DNA of 64,000 nucleotides from Amnibacterium sp. CER49 (lineage in GTDB: Bacteria > Actinomycetota > Actinomycetes > Actinomycetales > Microbacteriaceae): positions 496,001-560,000 of the forward strand of contig NZ_JARVWQ010000002.1 in assembly GCF_029846255.1 (NCBI RefSeq), in the 5' to 3' direction. Positions 24,946-32,827 of the stretch are shown here, one piece after another (within the stretch, counting starts at the first letter, position 1; each line of letters starts with the position of its first letter). A program made the position numbers and the translations under genes. Below the pieces are notes generated by a model that was not told the origin of the DNA, did not search any database, and worked only from the letters and a program-made list of their open reading frames with translations.

Positions 24946-25596
24946 ATGCCGTTCCCGCTCGCCGACCTGCTGTCCCGCGCCTCGACCCGGCCGACCTCCG
25001 AGCCGGAGTGGGACGTCGACGCCGCCCCGGACACCCCCTGGCCGCTCGTCGAGGAGTGGCTCACCGCCGCGGTCGACGGCGGCGTGCTCGGCGCGGGCAC
25101 GGCGGTGCTCGCCACCGCGACGGCCGACGGGTCGCCCTCGGCGCGGACCGTGCTCGTGAACGACGTCACCGAGAACGGGTTCTGGTTCGCGACGAGCGCC
25201 GAGAGCCCCGCCGGCCGCGACCTCGCGGAGAACCCCGCCGCGGCGCTCGTGCTCCACCTCCGCGAGCAGTCCCGGCAGCTCCGCGTCACCGGTGCCGTCG
25301 CGCGCGGCGACGCCGGTCGCGGCGCGGCCGCGTTCCGGGCGCGCGGCGGCCGGTCGCAGGCCATCACGCTGGCCGGGCGCCAGAGCGAGCCGCTGCCGGA
25401 CGACGCCGACGAGCGCATCGCCGCCGCCGTGCAGCGCCTCGAGCAGGATCCCGGCTCGGTCGATCCCCGCTGGACCGCCTACCTCGTGGCACCGGCCGAG
25501 ATCGAGTTCTGGCAGTCGCGGCACGGCACGGGCGAGGTCCGCCTCCGCTACGAGCGCGACGGCGACGCGTGGCGGCGGGCGCGGCTCTGGCCCTGA
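24946..25596 (+). CDS. Pyridoxamine 5'-phosphate oxidase-like flavoprotein
   Basis: A 216-residue split-barrel flavoprotein of the PdxH type. The FMN-binding segment is SARTVLVNDVTENGFWFAT, followed by SPAGRDLAENPAAALV and LREQSRQLRVTG; the C-terminal dimerisation region ends with EIEFWQSRHGTGEVRLRYER, close to the PdxH consensus in which R-H and the terminal RL-R contact PLP. The enzyme would oxidise pyridoxine or pyridoxamine phosphate to PLP. Some consensus residues (the R-x-VLLK stretch) differ, so a related oxidase role is possible. The start is ATG 24946. Confidence 0.78.
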   Translation: MPFPLADLLSRASTRPTSEPEWDVDAAPDTPWPLVEEWLTAAVDGGVLGAGTAVLATATADGSPSARTVLVNDVTENGFWFATSAESPAGRDLAENPAAALVLHLREQSRQLRVTGAVARGDAGRGAAAFRARGGRSQAITLAGRQSEPLPDDADERIAAAVQRLEQDPGSVDPRWTAYLVAPAEIEFWQSRHGTGEVRLRYERDGDAWRRARLWP

Positions 25597-25606
25597 GCCC
25601 CGCCGG

Positions 25607-26338
25607 TCAGCCGTCCTGGCGCGTCGCGCGGAACGCGTGGGTCACGTACGGCAGCTCGACGAGCCCGTCCGCGTCGACCCGCTCCTCGGCGAGCGCCCGG
25701 ACCCCGTCGAGGATCGCCGCGCGCCGCGGCTCCGGCGCCGTGATCACGGAGCTGCGCGACGCCGCCATCGCGACGAGCTGCTCGCTCGTGAGCCGGTTCG
25801 ACCACGAGACCCTCCGGTGCTCGGCAGGCGCGAAGCCGGCGCCGATCCGGAGCCGGTCGTGCGCGATCATCTCCTCTGCGGCGCTCGAGGTCATCACCTC
25901 GCCGAGGCGCCGCACCCACGGGTCCCCCTCGTCGCGGATGTTCCAGAGCAGGCAGAGCGCCCCGCCGGGGCGGAGCACCCGCGCCGCCTCCGCGGAGGCG
26001 CGCTCCGGGTCGACCCAGTGCCAGGCCTGCCCGTAGGTCACGCGGTCCACCGAGGCGTCCGGCAGCGGCAGGGCCTCCCCCGTACCCGGCAGCGCCCGCA
26101 CCCCGGGCAGCGCCGCGGTGAGCGCCGCGCGCATCCCGTCGTCGGGCTCGACGGCGACGACATCGGCGCCCGCGGCGAGCAGCGCACGGGTGAGCTTGCC
26201 CGTGCCGGCCCCGACGTCCGCCACGTCGAGGGCGTCCCCGCCGAGCAGCCAGGCGACGGCTTCGGGCGGGTAGGAGGGCCGGCCCACCTCGTACTCGGCG
26301 GCGGCCCGGCCGAAGGAGCGGGCCCGCTCGTCGGTCAC
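25607..26338 (-). CDS. Class I SAM-dependent methyltransferase
   Basis: A 243-residue methyltransferase of the Methyltransf_11 type. SAM motif I is VADVGAGTGKLTRALLAAG (about 40-58), with VAVEPDDGM as the acidic motif and LRPGGALCLLWN as the post-II strand. GTG 26338 overlaps the phosphatase stop by four bases, so it is the second gene of that operon. The substrate is unknown; the YGQAWHWVDP motif resembles small-molecule or lipid methyltransferases of the trans-aconitate type. Confidence 0.86.
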   Translation of the reverse strand: MTDERARSFGRAAAEYEVGRPSYPPEAVAWLLGGDALDVADVGAGTGKLTRALLAAGADVVAVEPDDGMRAALTAALPGVRALPGTGEALPLPDASVDRVTYGQAWHWVDPERASAEAARVLRPGGALCLLWNIRDEGDPWVRRLGEVMTSSAAEEMIAHDRLRIGAGFAPAEHRRVSWSNRLTSEQLVAMAASRSSVITAPEPRRAAILDGVRALAEERVDADGLVELPYVTHAFRATRQDG

Positions 26339-26952
26339 GGGGTGACGTTCCACAGGTCGATCACGCGGTTGCCGTGCTCGTAGCCGAGGGTGCCGAGGCC
26401 GGCCGTCGAGAGGACGAGCCGCTTGCCGCCGTCCGCCGGCAGCCCGACCCACGCGGCGGCGAAGGCGCGGAGCACGTGGCTGTGCGCCACGCACAGCACG
26501 TCCTTCCCCTCGTCCATCACGGTCTCGGCGCGCGCGATGACCCGCTCGACGCGCTGCCGCACCTGCTCCGGCGTCTCGCCCGGGGTGTCGCCGGGCGGCG
26601 TCCCGTCGCGCCACAGGTCCCAGTCGGGCCGCTGCTCCCGGATCTGCGGCGTGGTGAGGCCCTCGTAGGCGCCGTAGTCGAACTCGGCGAGGTCCGGGTC
26701 GACCTCGATGCGGCCCGCGAATCCGGCGAGCTCGGCCGTGCGGATCGCGCGCCGCCGCGGGCTCGACAGCACGAGGCCGAAGTCGCGACCGGCGAGCACC
26801 GGCCGCACGGCGCGAGCGCGCCGCTCGCCCTCCTCGGTGAGGGGCAGGTCGGTGACGCCCGTGTGCCGTCCGTTCAGGCTCCACTCCGTCTCGCCGTGGC
26901 GGAGCAGCACGAGCTGCGGCGGCTTCAGCGGCGGGTAGGGGCGGTCGGGCAT
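26335..26952 (-). CDS. Histidine phosphatase family protein
   Basis: A 205-residue member of the phosphoglycerate-mutase-like phosphatase clan. The catalytic RHG is in VLLRHGETEWSLNGRHTG, the second arginine in SSPRRRAIRTAEL, and the catalytic His pair partner in VAHSHVLRA; the acid Glu is within EFDYGAYEGL. These features suit a broad acid phosphatase or sugar-phosphate phosphatase rather than glycolytic mutase. ATG 26952 is chosen because GAAGGAG lies eight bases upstream. It is first in an operon with the methyltransferase. Confidence 0.88.
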   Translation of the reverse strand: MPDRPYPPLKPPQLVLLRHGETEWSLNGRHTGVTDLPLTEEGERRARAVRPVLAGRDFGLVLSSPRRRAIRTAELAGFAGRIEVDPDLAEFDYGAYEGLTTPQIREQRPDWDLWRDGTPPGDTPGETPEQVRQRVERVIARAETVMDEGKDVLCVAHSHVLRAFAAAWVGLPADGGKRLVLSTAGLGTLGYEHGNRVIDLWNVTP

Positions 26953-27067
26953 CGGTCGGCTCCTTCGCACTCGGGCTCGCCGCCGACGCTATCGGCGGCG
27001 GCTCGGAGCGCGATGCGGAGGCGACTCCCGGCGCACAGGGGCGGAGTTCGAGGCGTCCCGCGCCCGC

Positions 27068-27754
27068 ATGCGTCACGATGAACCCGTGGCAGAACCGGAA
27101 CCCCGCCCCACGCTCCTCGCCGTCGAGGACGACCCGCGCCTCGCCGCGCTGCTCGAGGAGGTGCTCGCCGAGCAGTACCAGGTGACGCTCGCGAGCACCG
27201 GTGAGGCGGCCCTGCAGGCGGTGCGCGACGGCGACTTCGACGTGCTCGTCGTCGACCGGCTGCTGCCCGGCGTCTCGGGCGTCGACGTCGTGCAGCGGCT
27301 CCGCGCCGACGGCGACGGCACGCCGGTGCTCATGCTCACCGCGCTCGGCACCGTCGCGGACCGCGTCGAGGGGCTCGACGCGGGCGCCGACGACTACCTC
27401 GTGAAGCCCTTCGACTTCGAGGAGCTGCAGGCGCGGCTCCGGGCCCTGCTGCGGGTGCACCCGAGCGGGCCGTCCATCGAGGTCGGCTCGTGGGAGCTCT
27501 TCCCCGGCCGCCGCATGATCACCTCGCCGTTCTTCGGCCGGGTGGCGCTCACCCCGCGCGAGACGGCGCTCATCGAGCTGCTCGCCGCGGAGCCCGACCG
27601 CATCTTCTCGAGGGCCGCCATCCTCCGGCACGTCTTCGGTGCGGGCGCGTGGCCGGGCACCGTCGACACCTACGTGCACGGCATCCGGCGCAAGACCGAG
27701 CGGGCGGTCATCGAGACGGTCCGCGGGCAGGGGTACCGCATCGGCGAGCCCTGA
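27068..27754 (+). CDS. Orphan OmpR-family response regulator
   Basis: A 228-residue two-domain regulator. The receiver (about 15-130) has the acidic pair at Asp21-Asp22, phosphoacceptor Asp63 in VLVVDRLLPG, the Thr in MLTALG and the Lys in YLVKPFDF. The C-terminal winged helix (about 140-228) ends RRKTERAVIETVRGQGYRIG. No histidine kinase gene lies nearby, so its partner is unlinked. ATG 27068 is used; GTG 27086 (MAEPEPRP) is an equally plausible start, as neither has a clear ribosome site. Confidence 0.88.
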   Translation: MRHDEPVAEPEPRPTLLAVEDDPRLAALLEEVLAEQYQVTLASTGEAALQAVRDGDFDVLVVDRLLPGVSGVDVVQRLRADGDGTPVLMLTALGTVADRVEGLDAGADDYLVKPFDFEELQARLRALLRVHPSGPSIEVGSWELFPGRRMITSPFFGRVALTPRETALIELLAAEPDRIFSRAAILRHVFGAGAWPGTVDTYVHGIRRKTERAVIETVRGQGYRIGEP

Positions 27755-27784
27755 CCGCCCTCCCCGCGGCGCGGGCGGCGGCAC

Positions 27785-27803
27785 GAAGGATTGCCTTCCC
27801 TTG
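27785..27803. promoter_or_regulatory. Possible DtxR/IdeR-type box before the VIT transporter
   Basis: GAAGGATTGCCTTCCCTTG is an interrupted palindrome with AAGG/CCTT ends. It matches the 19-base DtxR consensus TTAGGTTAGSCTAACCTAA at about 11 positions. Its place 38 bases before the start of an iron/manganese transporter gene makes metal control plausible, but the match is weak. Confidence 0.25.
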
Positions 27804-27840
27804 CTGGCGGGCGCGTCGATCCTCGTTCAGGATCGTCGGC

Positions 27841-28410
27841 ATGAGCGACACGGTGTCGGAGGTCGCGCCGGTCGACGAGGCCGACGCCGCGGTCTCGCAG
27901 CGCGCGAACTGGCTGCGTGCCGGGGTGCTCGGCGCGAACGACGGCATCGTGTCCGTCGCGGCGATCGTCGTCGGCGTCGCGGGCGCGACGACGAAGGGCG
28001 GCCCCATCCTCGTCGCCGGCCTCGCCGCCCTCATCGGCGGCGCCGTGTCGATGGCGCTCGGCGAGTACGTCTCGGTCGGCAGCCAGCGCGACAGCCAGCG
28101 GGCGGCTCGCGGGGGCCGGCACAGCGCCGAGGACGCGAGCCCGTGGCTCGCGGCGCTCGCCTCCGCGGTGTCCTTCCTCTGCGGCGGCGTGCTGCCGCTG
28201 CTCGCGGTGGTGCTGCTGCCGGCCGCACCGCGCATCCCCGGTACCGTCGTCGTCGTGATCGTCGCGCTCGCCATCACCGGTGCGCTCGGCGCGCGGCTCG
28301 GCGGCGCCCACCCCCTGCGACCCACGATCCGTACCGTGATCGGCGGCGCGCTCGCGCTCGCCCTCACCTACGCCATCGGCCTGCTGCTCGGCACGAGCGG
28401 CGTCGTCTGA
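27841..28410 (+). CDS. VIT1/CCC1-family transporter lacking the cytosolic metal-binding domain
   Basis: A 189-residue membrane protein of the vacuolar iron transporter family, which exports or sequesters Fe2+/Mn2+ by proton exchange. TM1 carries LGANDGIVSVAAIVVGVAGA; the second conserved segment GGAVSMALGEYVSVGSQRDS ends TM2; three further hydrophobic helices follow. In full-length relatives, roughly 50-60 residues with Glu ligands separate the QRDS motif from the next PW-LAAL segment. Here only about a dozen (RAARGGRHSAEDAS) remain, so the metal-binding domain is absent. It is followed by two crcB genes overlapping in turn. The start is ATG 27841. Confidence 0.84.
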   Translation: MSDTVSEVAPVDEADAAVSQRANWLRAGVLGANDGIVSVAAIVVGVAGATTKGGPILVAGLAALIGGAVSMALGEYVSVGSQRDSQRAARGGRHSAEDASPWLAALASAVSFLCGGVLPLLAVVLLPAAPRIPGTVVVVIVALAITGALGARLGGAHPLRPTIRTVIGGALALALTYAIGLLLGTSGVV

Positions 28411-28805
28411 GCGCGCACCCGCACCGCGATCCGGCGCTGCTCGCCGTCGTCCTCGTCGGCGGCACCGTCGGCACGGCGGTGCGCGCCGCGATCGGCCTGA
28501 TCCCGCTCCCCGCGGACGTGCCCATCGCCACGCCGGCCATCAACGTCGCCGGTGCGTTCGCCCTCGGCCTGCTGCTCGCGGCCCTCGCGCGGCGCGGCCC
28601 GGACACCGGGAGCCGGAGGACGCTGCGACTGCTGCTCGGCACCGGCCTGCTCGGCGGGTTCACCACCTACAGCACGCTCGCCGTCGACACCGCGGGCCTC
28701 GTCGGGGCGGGTGGTCTCGTCGCCGGCATCGGATCGGCGCTCGTCACCGTCATCGCGGGGCTCGGCGGCGCCGCGCTCGGCGACCGCCTCGGGCGCGCGT
28801 CGTGA
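28407..28805 (+). CDS. crcB: Fluoride channel subunit CrcB/FluC (first copy), probable CTG start
   Basis: About 132 residues with four hydrophobic segments and the Fluc signature: VGGTVGTAVRAAIG, NVAGAFALGLLLA and GLLGGFTTYSTLAVDT. Fluc channels are dual-topology dimers that expel fluoride. No ATG, GTG or TTG lies in frame close before the first helix; the only suitable codon is CTG at 28407, which overlaps the VIT stop (CTGA). The next GTG (28479) would remove part of TM1. Two crcB genes in tandem suggest a heterodimer with the following copy. Confidence 0.85.
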   Translation: MSAHPHRDPALLAVVLVGGTVGTAVRAAIGLIPLPADVPIATPAINVAGAFALGLLLAALARRGPDTGSRRTLRLLLGTGLLGGFTTYSTLAVDTAGLVGAGGLVAGIGSALVTVIAGLGGAALGDRLGRAS

Positions 28806-29179
28806 CGCCGCTGCTGCTCGCCGGCGTCGCGCTCGCCGGCGGGGTCGGCGCCGTGGTCCGGTTCGTGCTCGACGGCGCCGTCCGCGCGCGCACGCGGACG
28901 GCGCTGCCCGTCGGCACGATCGTGATCAACCTCAGCGGCTCCCTGCTGCTCGGCCTCGTCGTCGGGGCGACCGGCGCGCATCTGCTGCCCGACGCCGCTC
29001 GCGCGGTGCTCGGCACCGGCTTCCTCGGCGGCTACACGACCTTCAGCGCGTCGACGGTCGAGACCCTGCGGCTGCTCGAGCAGCGGCGGCTCGGATTCGC
29101 GCTCGTGAACGCGCTCGGGCTGCTCGCCGCGGCCACAGCGCTCGCGGGCGTGGGTCTCGCGGTGGGCGCCGCGCTCTGA
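28802..29179 (+). CDS. crcB: Fluoride channel subunit CrcB/FluC (second copy)
   Basis: A 125-residue four-helix Fluc protein: ALAGGVGAVVRFVLDGAV, INLSGSLLLGLVVGATG and FLGGYTTFSASTVETLRLL, the last with the GG-TTFS signature. The GTG start at 28802 overlaps the stop of the first copy (GTGA). Tandem, diverged crcB pairs in Gram-positive bacteria form heterodimeric or antiparallel channels. I do not see a fluoride riboswitch before the operon. Confidence 0.9.
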   Translation: MTPLLLAGVALAGGVGAVVRFVLDGAVRARTRTALPVGTIVINLSGSLLLGLVVGATGAHLLPDAARAVLGTGFLGGYTTFSASTVETLRLLEQRRLGFALVNALGLLAAATALAGVGLAVGAAL

Positions 29180-29210
29180 TCCGCTCCCGCCTCCCACTCC
29201 CCGAGCGGAT
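29179..29210 (+). terminator. Candidate terminator after the crcB pair
   Basis: An 8-bp perfect inverted repeat ATCCGCTC / GAGCGGAT with a 16-base loop begins at the stop codon of the second crcB gene. There is no U tract. It is plausible but weak. Confidence 0.35.
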
Positions 29211-29288
29211 GTGATCGGCAGGTTTCGGCGGACTGTCGGATCCCTTCGGAGCCGCGGCGTCGGCCCCCTCCGGCCGCTACCGTGAGGC

Positions 29289-30386
29289 GTGGCCGCCGAA
29301 CTGACGCTCGGCGCCGAGGAGGAGCTGCACCTGCTCGACCTCGAGCGCTGGCAGCTCGCGGCGCAGGCACCCCAGCTGCTCGCGACCCTGCCCGTCACCG
29401 GCTACTCGGCCGAGATCCAGCGCTCGACGGTGGAGACGAACACGCCGGTCGTGCGCTCGCTCGACGCGCTCCGCGACGAGCTCGTCCGGCTCCGGCGCGG
29501 GGCGCAGGAGGTCGCCGCCGCAGCGGGCCTCGGCATCGCCGCGGTGGGCAGCGCGCCCGGCAGCGTCGCCGCCGACTTCGAGCTGACCGGCACCCGCCGC
29601 TACGAGCGGATGCAGGACCAGTACCGGCTGCTCGTCGACGAGCAGCTCATCTGCGGCCTGCAGGTGCACGTCGGCGTCGCCGACCGCGACCTCGCGGTGG
29701 AGATCCTGCAGCGGGTCGCCCCGCACCTGCCGGTGCTGCTCGCGCTCTCGGCGAGCTCGCCCTTCTGGAACGGGGTCGACACCGGCTACGCCTCGGTGCG
29801 GACCCTGGTCTGGCAGCGCTGGCCGAGCGCCGGGCCGACCGGGCCGCTCGGCTCGGCCGCCGAGTACGACGCGCTCGTCGACGACCTCATCGCCTCGGGC
29901 GTCGTGAGCGACCGCAAGATGGCGTACTTCGAGGTGCGGCCCTCGTCCCACGCGCCGACCCTCGAGCTGCGGGTCTGCGACGCCTGCCCGCTCGTCGACG
30001 ACGCGGTGCTCATCGCCGGGTTGTTCCGGGCGCTCGTGCGCGCCGCGGAGCAGGACGTCGAGGCCGGGCTCCCGAGGGTGGACCGGGCGCTGCCGCTGCA
30101 CCGCGCGGCGACCTGGCAGGCCGCGCGCAGCGGCCTCGCCGGCGCGCTGCTCGAGCCGTTCCCCTCCCCGCGTGCGGTGCCCGCGGCGGAGGCCGTCCGG
30201 AGCCTCGTCGTCCGGCTGCGGCCCGCGCTCGACGAGCTCGGCGACCGGGAGCAGGTCGAGGATCTCGCCGAGGCGGCCCTGGCGCGGGGCGGGTCGGCCG
30301 AGCGGCAGCGGCGCGCCTTCGCGCGCCGCGGCGACCTCCGCGACGTGGCGCGGCTCGTCGTCGCGGAGACGCAGGGCGAGGCCTGA
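29289..30386 (+). CDS. YbdK-type carboxylate-amine ligase (glutamate-cysteine ligase family 2)
   Basis: A 365-residue ATP-dependent ligase of the YbdK/GCS2 family. The N-terminus LGAEEELHLLD holds acidic Mg2+/ATP ligands; QRSTVETNTPVV, CGLQVHVGVAD and RDSxP-like FEVRPSSHAPTLELRVCDAC complete the active site. Family members make gamma-glutamyl-type amide bonds, and YbdK itself has weak gamma-glutamylcysteine activity. As actinobacteria normally use mycothiol, a peptide- or cofactor-related amide is more likely. GTG 29289; the gene stands alone between the crcB pair and the S4 gene. Confidence 0.86.
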   Translation: MAAELTLGAEEELHLLDLERWQLAAQAPQLLATLPVTGYSAEIQRSTVETNTPVVRSLDALRDELVRLRRGAQEVAAAAGLGIAAVGSAPGSVAADFELTGTRRYERMQDQYRLLVDEQLICGLQVHVGVADRDLAVEILQRVAPHLPVLLALSASSPFWNGVDTGYASVRTLVWQRWPSAGPTGPLGSAAEYDALVDDLIASGVVSDRKMAYFEVRPSSHAPTLELRVCDACPLVDDAVLIAGLFRALVRAAEQDVEAGLPRVDRALPLHRAATWQAARSGLAGALLEPFPSPRAVPAAEAVRSLVVRLRPALDELGDREQVEDLAEAALARGGSAERQRRAFARRGDLRDVARLVVAETQGEA

Positions 30387-30426
30387 GACGCAGCAGCCGG
30401 GCGGCCCGCGCCTACACTCCTGCCCG

Positions 30427-30807
30427 ATGACCAGCGACCCCTCGGCGGCTGCGACGGCCCGCATCGACACGTGGCTCTGGGCGGTGCGCGTCTACCGCAC
30501 GCGGTCCCTCGCCACCCAGGCCTGCAAGGCGGGGCACGTGAAGATCAACGGCGAGAGCGTCAAGCCGTCGCACATGGTCCGCGCGGGCGACGAGGTCCGG
30601 GTGCGCGTCGCGCACGAGCGCATCCTCGGGGTGAAGGGGATCCTGCTGAAGCGGGTCTCGGCGCCCCTCGCCGCCGAGGCCGTCGACGACCGCACGCCTC
30701 CCCCGCCGCCGCGCGAGGAGACCCCCGACCAGGTGCTCCGCGACCTCGCGAGCGGCCGGCCGACGAAGCGCGACCGCCGCGCCATCACGCGGCTGCGCGG
30801 CTACTGA
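30427..30807 (+). CDS. S4-domain RNA-binding protein, Hsp15-like
   Basis: A 126-residue protein with one S4 domain (about 11-65: RIDTWLWAVRVYRTRSLAT, KAGHVKINGESVKPS, VRAGDEVRV) and a basic C-terminal tail. It resembles Hsp15/HslR, which binds stalled 50S subunits carrying peptidyl-tRNA. The acidic-Pro linker (RTPPPPPREETPD) and the final RPTKRDRRAITRLRGY give a second RNA contact. ATG 30427. No heat-shock operator was seen upstream. Confidence 0.85.
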   Translation: MTSDPSAAATARIDTWLWAVRVYRTRSLATQACKAGHVKINGESVKPSHMVRAGDEVRVRVAHERILGVKGILLKRVSAPLAAEAVDDRTPPPPPREETPDQVLRDLASGRPTKRDRRAITRLRGY

Positions 30808-30832
30808 CGACCCGGCCCGCGATACTGGACGG

Positions 30833-32206
30833 ATGGGCAGCGCCGCCGGGACCGTCTCCGTGCTCGACCTCTTCTCCATCGGGATCGGGCCGTCGAGCAG
30901 CCACACCGTCGGGCCGATGCGGGCGGCCTCCCGCTTCGTCGAGACCCTCCGCGAGGCCGGGCTGCTCCCGGAGGTCGCGGGCCTGCGGGTGGTGCTGCAC
31001 GGATCGCTCGGGGCGACGGGGCTCGGGCACGGCACGCCCGACGCCGTCGTCGCCGGGCTGAACGGCTTCGCGCCGGAGACCTGCGACCCCGCCGTCGTGC
31101 GCGGTGCGTGGGCGGCGCTCGGGGACGGCGGCACGGTGACGCTCGCCGGGCGCCCCGTGCGGATGCGGCAGGACGACGTCGCGTTCGCGCCGCGGGACCG
31201 GCTGCCCGGCCACCCGAACGCCCTCCGGCTCACCGCGCTCGGCGTCGACGGGGCGGTGCTCGCGAGCGAGGTCTACTACTCGATCGGCGGCGGGTTCCTG
31301 CGGCGCGACGGCGAGCCCGGGAACGCGGCCGAGCCCGCCGCCGAGGGGGGCGGGCGAGGCGCGGGCTGGGCGAGCGCAGCCGAGCTGCTCGCCGACTGCG
31401 CGGCGCGCGGCGCCTCCATCGCGGCCCTCGCGCGGGAGGCGGAGCTCGCGCACCACGACGCCGCGACGCTCGACGCGGGCATCGCGCGCATCGCCGGCGC
31501 CATGCGCGACTGCATCGAGGCGGGCCTCACGACGACGGGTGTGCTGCCGGGCTTCCTCCAGGTGCAGCGCCGCGCGGCGGGCATGCGGGAGCGGCTCGAG
31601 CGGACGGATCCGCAGCGGCGCTCGGCCGACTGGCTGCCCGCCTACGCGCTCGCCGTGAACGAGGAGAACGCGGCCGGCGGACGCGTGGTCACCGCGCCGA
31701 CGAACGGTGCCGCCGGGATCGTGCCCGCGGTGCTGCAGCACGCCCTCGACACCGGCGAGCCGGACCCCGACGCGGCGGCGACCTTCCTGCTCACCGCCAC
31801 CGCGATCGGCTCGCTCATCAAGCGCAACGCCACCATCTCCGGCGCCGACGGCGGCTGCCAGGCCGAGGTCGGCTCCGCGTGCGCGATGGCGGCCGCCGGC
31901 TACTGCGCCGTGCTCGGGGGGACGCCGGCGCAGGTGGAGAACGCCGCGGAGATCGCGGTCGAGCACCATCTCGGCCTCACCTGCGACCCGGTCGGCGGGC
32001 TCGTGCAGGTGCCCTGCATCGAGCGGAACGCGATCGCGGCGGCCACCGCGGTCGCGGCGGCGCGCCTCGCCCTCTACGGCGACGGCCGGCACGTCGTACC
32101 GCTCGACGTCGCCGTCGAGACGATGCGGCAGACCGGCCTCGACATGAGCGACAAGTACAAGGAGACGAGCACCGGCGGTCTCGCCGTGAACCTCGTCGAG
32201 TGCTGA
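30833..32206 (+). CDS. sdaA: L-serine ammonia-lyase, iron-sulfur type
   Basis: A 457-residue single-chain serine dehydratase that deaminates L-serine to pyruvate using a [4Fe-4S] cluster. The N-terminal beta domain has the [14 protein letters not shown] motif; the alpha domain has [20 protein letters not shown], the cysteines in [19 protein letters not shown], and [19 protein letters not shown]. Full length, no breaks. ATG 30833 directly follows the S4 gene by 25 bases, so the two may be co-transcribed. Confidence 0.95.
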   Translation: MGSAAGTVSVLDLFSIGIGPSSSHTVGPMRAASRFVETLREAGLLPEVAGLRVVLHGSLGATGLGHGTPDAVVAGLNGFAPETCDPAVVRGAWAALGDGGTVTLAGRPVRMRQDDVAFAPRDRLPGHPNALRLTALGVDGAVLASEVYYSIGGGFLRRDGEPGNAAEPAAEGGGRGAGWASAAELLADCAARGASIAALAREAELAHHDAATLDAGIARIAGAMRDCIEAGLTTTGVLPGFLQVQRRAAGMRERLERTDPQRRSADWLPAYALAVNEENAAGGRVVTAPTNGAAGIVPAVLQHALDTGEPDPDAAATFLLTATAIGSLIKRNATISGADGGCQAEVGSACAMAAAGYCAVLGGTPAQVENAAEIAVEHHLGLTCDPVGGLVQVPCIERNAIAAATAVAAARLALYGDGRHVVPLDVAVETMRQTGLDMSDKYKETSTGGLAVNLVEC

Positions 32207-32231
32207 CCCGGGGCCCCTGGCCGTCGTTCGG

Positions 32232-32612
32232 TCAGCTGCCGGGACGCTGGTCGTCGCGTGAGAGCTGCACCACGTCGAAGCGGTTGCCCTCCGGGTCCTC
32301 GAGCAGCCGCCAGTCGGCGTCGGCCGGCCGCTGCGGGACGTCGATCTCGCGGGCGCCGAGCGCGATCAGGCGCTCGACCTCGGCGGCCTGGTCGTCTGCG
32401 TAGAGGTCGAGGTGGAACCGCGGCGGCAGGTCGTACTGCGACCGCTTGCGGTCGAACGACAGGTTGACGCCGCCGCCCTCCCTCGGCCGCAGGCTCACCC
32501 AGTCGTCCTCGGGCTCCGCGCGGGGCACGTAGTCGAGCGCGGCCGCCCAGAACGCGACCTCGCGCTCGAGGTCGGTGACGCGCAGCACGACCGCGCCGAC
32601 GGTGAGCGCCAC
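32232..32612 (-). CDS. VOC-superfamily (glyoxalase-like) protein
   Basis: A 126-residue protein of two beta-alpha-beta-beta-beta modules: VGAVVLRVTDLEREVAFWAA opens the first, FHLDLYADDQAAEVERLIAL the second, ending DPEGNRFDVVQL. The His of FHLDL and the terminal acidic residue are the likely metal ligands. It is the typical glyoxalase/bleomycin-resistance-like form annotated as VOC family; the substrate is unknown. The GTG start lies four bases after the stop of the small acidic gene, so it belongs to the NDH-2 transcript. Confidence 0.83.
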   Translation of the reverse strand: MALTVGAVVLRVTDLEREVAFWAAALDYVPRAEPEDDWVSLRPREGGGVNLSFDRKRSQYDLPPRFHLDLYADDQAAEVERLIALGAREIDVPQRPADADWRLLEDPEGNRFDVVQLSRDDQRPGS

Positions 32613-32616
32613 CGGC

Positions 32617-32805
32617 TCAGTCGGGCTCGGCCGGGTCGAGCACCTCGTGCTCGTCCGGGTGCTCGGGGTCGTCGCCCTCGGCCTGGGAGGTGCGGCCCTC
32701 CGGCTCGAGCACGACCTCGGGCTCGGCGGCTGCCGGGTCCTCCCCCTCCGCCTGCGACGGATGGGCGAGGTCGTTGTCGTCGTTCGTGCTGAGCGGGTCG
32801 CTCAT
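32617..32805 (-). CDS. Small acidic Asp/Glu/Pro-rich protein
   Basis: A 62-residue protein with no recognised domain. It is strongly acidic and contains two copies of SQAEG(E/D)DP separated by an EPEVVLEPEG stretch, suggesting internal duplication. It is expected to be disordered and cytoplasmic. A strong GAGGAGG site six to eight bases before ATG 32805 and tight packing after the NDH-2 gene (22 bases) argue that it is translated. Its opening MSDP resembles the 46-residue acidic gene at 56436. Confidence 0.6.
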   Translation of the reverse strand: MSDPLSTNDDNDLAHPSQAEGEDPAAAEPEVVLEPEGRTSQAEGDDPEHPDEHEVLDPAEPD

Positions 32806-32827
32806 CGTCCCCTCCTCCTCGCGGCCG

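Noticed and set aside
27755-27840. Fluoride riboswitch before the VIT-crcB operon
   Set aside because: I could not find the conserved crcB-motif core elements in this short spacer; only a weak DtxR-like palindrome was seen.
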